A DNA stretch of 5,268 nt from Alphaproteobacteria bacterium (lineage in GTDB: Bacteria; Pseudomonadota; Alphaproteobacteria; Micropepsales; Micropepsaceae). Made by a program: the position numbers and the translations under genes. The notes beneath the pieces are model-generated. The model saw nothing but the letters and a program-made list of their open reading frames with translations, made no database searches and was not told the DNA's origin. The DNA lies in contig JAFKFF010000157.1 of assembly GCA_017307315.1 (NCBI GenBank), forward strand, positions 1 through 5,268, read 5' to 3'. Positions 1-3,839 of this stretch are shown piece by piece (positions within the stretch are counted from its first letter, which is position 1; each line of letters begins with the position of its first letter).

Positions 1-199
1 GCAGCGCCTTCAGGACCTCGAAACCGGACATATCCGGCAGCTGCAGGTCCAGAACGATAATGTCGTAATCATAGAGTTTACCCAGATCGATCCCTTCTTC
101 CCCGAGATCGGTGGTGTAGACATTCAATCCCTCACTCCGCAGCATCAACTCGATGCTGCGCGCCATGGCGCTGTCGTCTTCTATCAGCAGTACGCGCAT
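1..199 (-). CDS. ctrA: CtrA cell-cycle response regulator, N-terminal 66 residues (truncated by window edge)
   Basis: OmpR-type response regulator that acts in the cytoplasm as a DNA-binding master regulator of the cell cycle and, commonly, of flagellar genes. Only the receiver domain start is visible. It opens [20 protein letters not shown] and shows the acidic pair D8-D9 and the phospho-acceptor Asp at residue 51 in the context [11 protein letters not shown]. The position of D51 and the stretch [20 protein letters not shown] match CtrA closely, more closely than a generic OmpR regulator. The DNA-binding half lies outside the window. The ATG at 197-199 is preceded by a GAGGGG ribosome binding site (206-211) six bases upstream. 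The gene is divergent from fliI across a 258-bp gap containing TTAA and GANTC motifs, so autoregulation and methylation control are plausible. The reading frame is open and intact to the edge. Confidence 0.93.
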   Translation of the reverse strand, partial: MRVLLIEDDSAMARSIELMLRSEGLNVYTTDLGEEGIDLGKLYDYDIIVLDLQLPDMSGFEVLKAL

Positions 200-278
200 G
201 TCAGGCCCCTCTTGAATCCCATGAATCACCTCCGGCCCGTGCCGGCAGGGTTAAACGGTTGCCGGAGGGTAAGCGCAA

Positions 279-299
279 ATGGTTAACGACGCCTTTAAC
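279..299 (-). promoter_or_regulatory. Candidate CtrA binding site (TTAA-N8-TTAACCAT)
   Basis: Read on the minus strand, TTAA (298-295) is followed by an 8-base spacer and TTAACCAT (286-279). The Caulobacter CtrA consensus is TTAA-N7-TTAA, so the spacer is one base too long for a canonical full site. The second half matches the TTAACCAT form reported, as I recall, as a CtrA half-site. Its place upstream of both ctrA and fliI fits autoregulation or early flagellar control. Binding is inferred, not shown. Confidence 0.45.
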
Positions 300-355
300 G
301 GCTCTCGGGGCTTTCAATCCCCAGAAATCTGCAGGGCGGAAGGGGATCCGGCCTC

Positions 356-383
356 CCGATAATGCTTTGATTCGATTTGTTAA
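356..383 (-). promoter_or_regulatory. Weak candidate ctrA promoter overlapping a GANTC site
   Basis: On the minus strand, TTAACA (383-378) and TATCGG (361-356) are separated by 16 bases, giving 5/6 and 3/6 matches to sigma70 -35 and -10. The GANTC site at 369-373 falls in the spacer, and the -35 contains a TTAA half-site. This resembles the idea of the methylation-sensitive ctrA P1 promoter in Caulobacter. It would give a leader of about 150 bases. The -10 match is poor, so this is a low-confidence call. Confidence 0.22.
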
Positions 384-406
384 GTTTACCGCCATTTAAA
401 TTTTCA

Positions 407-443
407 GCTGCAAAATGCGGATATCTCAGCCGCAAAAGGCGGC
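407..443 (+). repeat. Two direct repeats, each a small hairpin, before the fliI ribosome binding site
   Basis: GCTGCAAAATGCGG (407-420) and GCCGCAAAAGGCGG (429-442) agree at 12 of 14 positions and start exactly 22 bases apart, about two helical turns. Each can fold. The second forms GCCGC (429-433) with GCGGC (439-443) around an AAAAG loop. The first forms CUGC with GCGG around AAAAU, using one G-U pair. The second hairpin ends five bases before the AAGGA at 449-453 that serves fliI. It could be an operator pair or a leader RNA element; no function is known to me. Confidence 0.5.
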
Positions 444-457
444 CAAAAAAGGACCTG

Positions 458-1792
458 ATGCGCGCGCTGCTTAAGGAAATCGAGGCTCTGCCCGGCCTGA
501 CCCGGTTTGGGCGGGTGGCCCGGATTGAGGGTCTCGGCGTCGAAGTCACCGGAGCGGTCGGCGCGGTCACGCTGGGCGGTCAGGTTCGCCTAAGTCTCGG
601 AAACGGAAAGAAGATTTCTTGCGAAGTGGTCGGCTTCCGCGATGGCCGGGCCCTGGTGATGCCGCTGGGGCCCCTGGACGGGATCACGCTCGGCGCCCGC
701 GCCGACTTCGAGAACAAGCCGGCTTCCATCTATCCCTCCAAGGCCTGGCTGGGCCGGGTGGTGAACGGGTTCGGGGAAGCGATCGACGGCGGCGCGCCCT
801 TGCCCCAAGGGGCACTCGCCTATCCGCTCAAGGCGGCCCCGCCGCTGGCGACGTCGCGCGCCCGGGTGGGCGGCAAGCTGGATCTGGGCATCCGCGCCCT
901 CAACACCTTCGCCACCTGCTGCCTGGGCCAGCGCATGGGCATCTTCGCCGGTTCCGGCGTGGGCAAGTCCACCCTGATGGCGATGATGGCCCGCAACACC
1001 AATGCCGACGCCATCGTGATCGGCCTGATCGGCGAGCGCGGCCGCGAAGTGAAGGAATTCATCGAGGACGATCTAGGCCCCGAAGGCCTGGCGCGCAGCG
1101 TCGTCGTCGCCGCCACTTCCGACGAGACGCCGCTGGTGCGCCGTCAGGCGGCCTATGTCGCGATGGCGGTGGCCGAACAGTTGCGCGACCAGGGCCTGAA
1201 CGTCCTGTTGTTGATGGATTCGATCACCCGCTTCGCGATGGCCCAGCGCGAGATCGGCCTCTCTGCGGGCGAGCCGCCCGCGGCCAAGGGCTATACGCCC
1301 ACCGTCTTCGCGGAACTGCCCCGGCTCCTGGAGCGTGCCGGTCCGGGCCATGAGGATGGCATGGGTTCGATCACCGGCCTCTTCACCGTGCTGGTGGAAG
1401 GCGACGACCACAACGAACCGGTCTCCGATGCGGTGCGCGGCATCCTGGACGGGCATATCGTTCTGGACCGTGCCATTGCGGAACGCGGGCGCTTTCCCGC
1501 CATCAATGTCCTGAAATCGGTCAGCCGTGCCATGCCCGGCTGCAACACCGAAGCTGAGCAAAACCTGGTTTTGCAGGCCCGCGGGCCGATGACGATCTAC
1601 GAAGACATGGCCGAATTGATACGCCTGGGAGCCTACAAGACTGGCACGAATCCTGAAGTGGACCACGCCGTAACGCTTAACGCCAAGCTCGAAGCCTTTC
1701 TGGCACAGAAGAAAGACGAGCAGGCGGGCTTAAGCGAATCTTATGCGGCGCTGTCTGACATTCTCGGCAGCGCAGGGAATGGGAGGGCGTGA
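458..1792 (+). CDS. fliI: Flagellum-specific export ATPase FliI
   Basis: Cytoplasmic hexameric ATPase at the base of the flagellar type III export apparatus; it helps unload chaperones and deliver export substrates. The 444-residue product has normal family length. Residues 1-90 form the beta-barrel N-domain. The ATPase core carries Walker A GSGVGKST (165-172), the GERGREV motif with catalytic Glu193, Walker B LLLMD (Asp254) followed by SITRFAMAQREIGL, and the signature SVSRAMP (354-360). These motifs are complete, so the enzyme should be active. The ATG at 458 is preferred over an in-frame TTG at 377. It has AAGGA at 449-453 and gives the typical FliI N-terminus MRALLKEIEALPGLTRFGRV; the upstream 27 codons are basic and unlike the family. 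The stop overlaps the fliJ start by one base, so the two genes are probably translationally coupled. Confidence 0.97.
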   Translation: MRALLKEIEALPGLTRFGRVARIEGLGVEVTGAVGAVTLGGQVRLSLGNGKKISCEVVGFRDGRALVMPLGPLDGITLGARADFENKPASIYPSKAWLGRVVNGFGEAIDGGAPLPQGALAYPLKAAPPLATSRARVGGKLDLGIRALNTFATCCLGQRMGIFAGSGVGKSTLMAMMARNTNADAIVIGLIGERGREVKEFIEDDLGPEGLARSVVVAATSDETPLVRRQAAYVAMAVAEQLRDQGLNVLLLMDSITRFAMAQREIGLSAGEPPAAKGYTPTVFAELPRLLERAGPGHEDGMGSITGLFTVLVEGDDHNEPVSDAVRGILDGHIVLDRAIAERGRFPAINVLKSVSRAMPGCNTEAEQNLVLQARGPMTIYEDMAELIRLGAYKTGTNPEVDHAVTLNAKLEAFLAQKKDEQAGLSESYAALSDILGSAGNGRA

Positions 1793-2220
1793 TGAACCGT
1801 ACCGACACTCTGCTGCGTTTGAAGCGTTTCCGCGTCGACGAGATGAAGCGGCGCATCGCCGCCATCGAGTCTATGCGCAACGACCTGGAACGCAAGCTCG
1901 CCGACCTGGACGACAATGTCGCCCGCGAGAAGCAGCGTGCCGGCGATTCCGACATCGGCCGTCTGGCCTTTCCCTCCTTCCTCCGCTCCATCGACGCCCG
2001 CCGCGAGAATCTGCGCCACACGCTGAAAGAGATCGAACGCGAACAGGCCGCCGCCCAGATCGATCTGGGCAACGCCTTTGAAGACCTGAAAGGCCTGGAG
2101 CTGGCCGTCGAGCAGCAGGCCAAGCGCCTGGCCGAAATCGAAGCCCGCCGCAATCAGGCCAGGATGGATGAGATGGCACTCGTCCGCCATCTCCGCAAAC
2201 ACACCCTCCGCAGCGCATAA
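1792..2220 (+). CDS. fliJ: Flagellar export protein FliJ
   Basis: Small cytoplasmic coiled-coil protein that sits in the centre of the FliI ring, contacts FlhA and promotes export of late substrates. The 142-residue product is nearly all charged helix: heptad-like stretches run through residues 5-55 and 70-135, rich in Arg, Lys, Glu and Ala, with no membrane segment. The break around AFPSFLRSIDARRENL is the recognisable FliJ-like core. The chosen ATG at 1792 overlaps the fliI TGA and has GGAGG at 1782-1786, five bases upstream. A GTG at 1789 is in frame directly before it and would add only one residue. FliJ is weakly conserved, so the call rests as much on position after fliI as on sequence. 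Confidence 0.9.
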   Translation: MNRTDTLLRLKRFRVDEMKRRIAAIESMRNDLERKLADLDDNVAREKQRAGDSDIGRLAFPSFLRSIDARRENLRHTLKEIEREQAAAQIDLGNAFEDLKGLELAVEQQAKRLAEIEARRNQARMDEMALVRHLRKHTLRSA

Positions 2221-2228
2221 GGGCGCTG

Positions 2229-2256
2229 GCCTTTTGTCCTCTGACGTTGTCGCGCG
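2229..2256 (+). repeat. Dispersed 28-bp repeat, copy 1 (after fliJ)
   Basis: Begins GCCTTTTGTCCTCTGACG, eight bases after the fliJ stop codon. It matches 2914-2941 at 25 of 28 positions in the same orientation; the differences are at 2237, 2244 and 2250. Bases 2234-2237 and 2241-2244 can pair with 2398-2401 and 2391-2394, closing a long structure that spans the hairpins in between. Confidence 0.75.
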
Positions 2257-2286
2257 TGCTGTGAGCCGCGGCGCGCAAGCGCGTGA

Positions 2287-2305
2287 GCAGGTCCGGTGGA
2301 CCTGC
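2287..2305. repeat. Perfect 8-bp inverted repeat, GCAGGTCC-GGT-GGACCTGC
   Basis: The arms at 2287-2294 and 2298-2305 are exact complements around a three-base loop. No T-tract follows, so it is not an intrinsic terminator by itself. The left side (GAGCAGGT, 2285-2292) could instead pair with ACCTGCTC at 2348-2355. Confidence 0.7.
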
Positions 2306-2360
2306 GAAAGCGGGCGAACGCCGCGAGCAAGAGCGAGCGGCCGGGCAACCTGCTCCGTGC

Positions 2361-2385
2361 GTTGCCTACGCTGTCGCTAGGCAAC
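2361..2385. repeat. Perfect 8-bp inverted repeat, GTTGCCTA / TAGGCAAC
   Basis: Arms at 2361-2368 and 2378-2385 enclose a nine-base loop. GGCAACC-TGCTC at 2344-2355 and GGCAACCCTGCTC at 2380-2392 form a near-identical direct repeat on either side. The GTTGCC arm could therefore pair upstream or downstream, giving mutually exclusive hairpins. No poly-T follows. Confidence 0.65.
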
Positions 2386-2433
2386 CCTGCTCAGGTCACA
2401 AAATCCCTCGCGCCGGAATGGGGTGGGGCCCTG

Positions 2434-2461
2434 TTGAACCCTTCAAAAGCTCGGTTACCAT
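2434..2461 (+). promoter_or_regulatory. Weak sigma70-like promoter candidate for doxX
   Basis: TTGAAC at 2434-2439 and TACCAT at 2456-2461 are separated by 16 bases, each matching four of six consensus positions. It lies about 30 bases upstream of the doxX start, leaving a short leader. It is the best pair I can see in this gap, but matches of this quality arise by chance. Confidence 0.28.
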
Positions 2462-2491
2462 CGCGCTAACTGAGTCGCGGGCAGGGGGCCC

Positions 2492-2914
2492 ATGTCTTTC
2501 TCGGAAACGATCTCGCCGCTCCTGGGCCGGCTGGCCCTCAGCTGGTTCTATGGTTCGGCCGCCTTCAACATCGTCGTCAACTGGAGCCATATGGTGGCGC
2601 AGCTGGGCGCCAAGCATGTGCCCATGCCGCCCCTGGTCCTGGTCGTGGCGTTCGTCCTGATGGTGATGGGGACCTATTCGCTGATCGTGGGCTATCATAC
2701 CCGCCACGGCGCCGTGCTCCTGTTCGCCATGACCATGGTGGGCGCGGTGGTGCTGCACGATTACTGGCACATCACGGACCCGGTGCTGCGCCGGGCGGAA
2801 TTCGAAATCTTCTCCCGTGACGTCGCGATCTGCGGCGGTCTTCTGGTGATGATCGGGATGGGATGTGGACCTTTCGGCTGGGACAACCGCCCGCCGCCGA
2901 AGAAGGTACGCTAG
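2492..2914 (+). CDS. DoxX-family small integral membrane protein
   Basis: Inner-membrane protein of the DoxX-like superfamily, whose members are four-helix proteins mostly of unknown biochemical role; some are linked to thiosulfate:quinone oxidation or redox stress. The 140-residue product has four hydrophobic segments at about 8-30, 45-66, 71-90 and 109-126. It shows the family layout: RLALSWFYGSAAFNIVV at the first helix, LHDYWH (88-93) after the third, and an ISRD-like entry (FSRDVAICGGLLVMIGMG) into the last helix, ending in GPFGWD. No metal or cofactor ligand set is evident. The ATG at 2492 has a G-rich stretch (AGGGGG, 2483-2488) only three bases upstream, a weak ribosome site. It lies between fliIJ and the convergent flhA unit but shows no flagellar feature, so its position looks incidental. 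Confidence 0.82.
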   Translation: MSFSETISPLLGRLALSWFYGSAAFNIVVNWSHMVAQLGAKHVPMPPLVLVVAFVLMVMGTYSLIVGYHTRHGAVLLFAMTMVGAVVLHDYWHITDPVLRRAEFEIFSRDVAICGGLLVMIGMGCGPFGWDNRPPPKKVR

Positions 2915-2941
2915 CCTTTTGCCCTCTGGCGTTGCCGCGCG
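2914..2941 (+). repeat. Dispersed 28-bp repeat, copy 2 (at the doxX stop)
   Basis: Begins GCCTTTTGCCCTCTGGCG, with its first base being the last base of the doxX TAG. It is 25/28 identical to copy 1 at 2229-2256. Both copies lie immediately 3' of a plus-strand gene in the same orientation, so doxX is bracketed by direct repeats 685 bp apart. Confidence 0.75.
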
Positions 2942-2974
2942 CATCTTCGCTGCGCTCAGCCAGGGCAAGTTTTT
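2919..2974 (+). terminator. Terminator-like hairpin with T5 tract after doxX
   Basis: TTGCC (2919-2923) pairs with GGCAA (2964-2968), and CTGGC (2926-2930) pairs with GCCAG (2959-2963), with a two-base CT bulge on the left arm. The loop holds an inner five-pair hairpin, GCGCA (2939-2943) with TGCGC (2951-2955). One G later comes TTTTT (2970-2974). Closing stem plus T-tract suits rho-independent termination of doxX. The large loop and bulge make it non-canonical. Confidence 0.5.
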
Positions 2975-3005
2975 CTAATCTCGCTCCGCTCGCTTCCCCC
3001 TCTCA

Positions 3006-3119
3006 CCATGGGCGGGCTCGACCCGCCCATCCATTATTCAACGCGGCATATCGTGCGGATGTATGGATGGCAGGCTCATTTCTCCGGCCGCGCTATGCGC
3101 GGCGGAGGGCCGGCCATGG
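3006..3119. repeat. Composite palindromic intergenic element (REP/cruciform-like)
   Basis: It is built from nested inverted repeats. ATGGGCGGG (3008-3016) and CCCGCCCAT (3022-3030) form a perfect nine-pair hairpin around CTCGA. CCATCCAT (3027-3034) is complementary to ATGGATGG (3063-3070). GCCGCGC (3087-3093) pairs with GCGCGGC (3097-3103), extended by CTCC/GGAG past one bulged G. The ends CCATGGGCGGGC (3006-3017) and GGCCGGCCATGG (3108-3119) are inverted copies at 10 of 12 positions. The hairpin of the type ATGGxCGGG-loop-CCCGxCCAT resembles abundant intergenic palindromes of Alphaproteobacteria, as I recall them. It probably serves as a bidirectional transcription barrier or is a selfish repeat. 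Confidence 0.6.
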
Positions 3120-3174
3120 ATAATGAAATGAATCGTAAAAATGCTGCGAGACGCGCGGCCAAAATCTAGCGCGG

Positions 3175-3819
3175 TTAGTTCAGAAGTAAATTCGCCAGTT
3201 CGCGCGCGGACAGGGTCTCCAGCGGCGCGTCGGCATCGGGCGAGCGGGTGACATGCGCCAGGCGGGCGCCCTGGGTCACCGCCGCCGTCAACGCGCCATG
3301 GCGGCGCGCCATATCCAGGCCGGTGACGATCAGGTGGTCGAGATGGAAGGCGGCGATGGTTTCGCTGATTTCTTCGGCGTCCGAGAGTGCGGAGATAACG
3401 CCGATGGTTTGCGCATCCGGGCGCGCGCCCATGCAGCCGAACGCGGCGCGGGCACGCAGGTTGTGGGGATTGAATCCCTTGGTGTCGATCACGACCAGGT
3501 GATTATGCCCGGCGCGGGCCGCAGCATGGACAAGCTTGGCCGCCACGCAACTGCGTCCGGCGCCGGACGGCCCGATCAGGAAAATGCGCTTGCTGCGGGA
3601 AAGATCGATGGGCGCGAACCGCATGCGCATCGCCAGCACGCGGGTCAAGGCTTCGTCGATGCCGCAAGGACCGATGGCGGATGTCTCGCGCAGCAGGGCT
3701 TCCCGCAACTGCTCGGGCAGGCGGTGATGTTTCAGAGCCAGGGTCAGGGCGCTGCGCCGGCTGGCGTCCTGGCCCGGAAAGGCCAGAAGCTGCGCCGTCG
3801 GCTGCCCCAGGGCTGACAT
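3175..3819 (-). CDS. Degenerate FlhF-like SRP-family GTPase (probable pseudo-GTPase)
   Basis: FlhF proteins are SRP-type GTPases that guide flagellar placement. This 214-residue product is about half usual FlhF length. Residues 30-70 are helical (N-domain-like). The P-loop GPSGAGRS (83-90) has Arg89 in place of the essential Lys; the codon is CGC, so a single base error cannot explain it. VVIDTKGF (109-116) sits at the G2 DTYR position. The segment that should carry G3 (DTAG) appears to be missing between about residues 137 and 140. DHLIVTGLDMARRHGAL (161-177) corresponds to the G4 TKLDE-xx-G region but has Gly167 for Lys. The tail follows SRP-family order. It is probably unable to bind or hydrolyse GTP normally. 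ATG 3817-3819 lies 20 bases after the flhA stop, with a G-rich run upstream, so it is co-transcribed with flhA. FlhF is usually encoded just after flhA, supporting the call. Confidence 0.72.
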   Translation of the reverse strand: MSALGQPTAQLLAFPGQDASRRSALTLALKHHRLPEQLREALLRETSAIGPCGIDEALTRVLAMRMRFAPIDLSRSKRIFLIGPSGAGRSCVAAKLVHAAARAGHNHLVVIDTKGFNPHNLRARAAFGCMGARPDAQTIGVISALSDAEEISETIAAFHLDHLIVTGLDMARRHGALTAAVTQGARLAHVTRSPDADAPLETLSARELANLLLN

Positions 3820-3839
3820 GGTCAGATCTGGCCCCCCAC

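Larger units (their letters stand above)
200..457. promoter_or_regulatory. Divergent ctrA / fliI regulatory region
   Basis: This non-coding gap must carry the promoters for both ctrA (leftward) and fliI-fliJ (rightward). It is visibly richer in A and T than the genes around it. It contains TTAA at 251-254, 283-286, 295-298, 380-383 and 396-399. GANTC (the CcrM methylation target) occurs at 214-218, 223-227 and 369-373. Two similar small inverted repeats lie just before fliI. A 64-codon open frame on the minus strand across 201-395 has no recognisable family features and is judged accidental. Confidence 0.75.
2221..2491. other. Non-coding interval rich in inverted repeats between fliJ and doxX
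   Basis: There is no convincing gene in these 271 bases. Frames that remain open give low-complexity Arg/Gly/Ala-rich products without family features. The interval holds the first copy of a 28-bp repeat just after fliJ and two perfect 8-bp hairpins. It also has a pair of direct repeats that can compete for one pairing partner, and a weak promoter-like sequence ahead of doxX. A GANTC site lies at 2473-2477. Confidence 0.7.
2915..3174. other. Non-coding interval between convergent doxX and the FlhF-like gene
   Basis: These 260 bases hold no gene that I can support. From left to right: repeat copy 2 with its terminator-like fold, a CGCTCC/CGCTCG-type low-complexity run around 2981-2996, a large palindromic element (3006-3119), and a more A/T-rich tail (3120-3170). 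For the minus-strand unit ending at 3175, I see only a weak CGCGC/GCGCG stem and a T5 on the minus strand (3137-3141), not a clear terminator. Confidence 0.65.

Noticed and set aside
201..395. 64-codon minus-strand open frame immediately upstream of ctrA
   Set aside because: No family features or clear ribosome site. It lies across the regulatory motifs of the divergent promoter region, and its stop just abuts the ctrA start region by chance.
377..457. Extended FliI start at TTG 377
   Set aside because: The added 27 residues are basic and unlike FliI. The ATG at 458 has a ribosome site and gives the usual N-terminus and length.
1073..1666. 197-codon open frame antisense to fliI
   Set aside because: Overlaps the conserved FliI ATPase core; no family resemblance.
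2361..2385. Intrinsic terminator for fliJ at the GTTGCCTA/TAGGCAAC hairpin
   Set aside because: There is no T-tract after the stem on either strand; kept only as an inverted repeat.
2168..2660. Plus-strand open frames running from the end of fliJ through the repeats into doxX
   Set aside because: Products are low-complexity Arg/Gly/Ala/Ser sequences, cross hairpins and overlap doxX in another frame; typical shadows in GC-rich DNA.
2221..3174. CRISPR array, tRNA or insertion sequence in the non-coding intervals
   Set aside because: Repeats are two dispersed copies rather than regularly spaced, no cloverleaf or anticodon arm is seen, and no transposase or target-site duplication is present.
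3253..3816. 187-codon open frame antisense to the FlhF-like gene
   Set aside because: It mirrors the minus-strand gene codon pattern and has no recognisable domain. The minus-strand product keeps SRP-family motif order, so it is the real gene.
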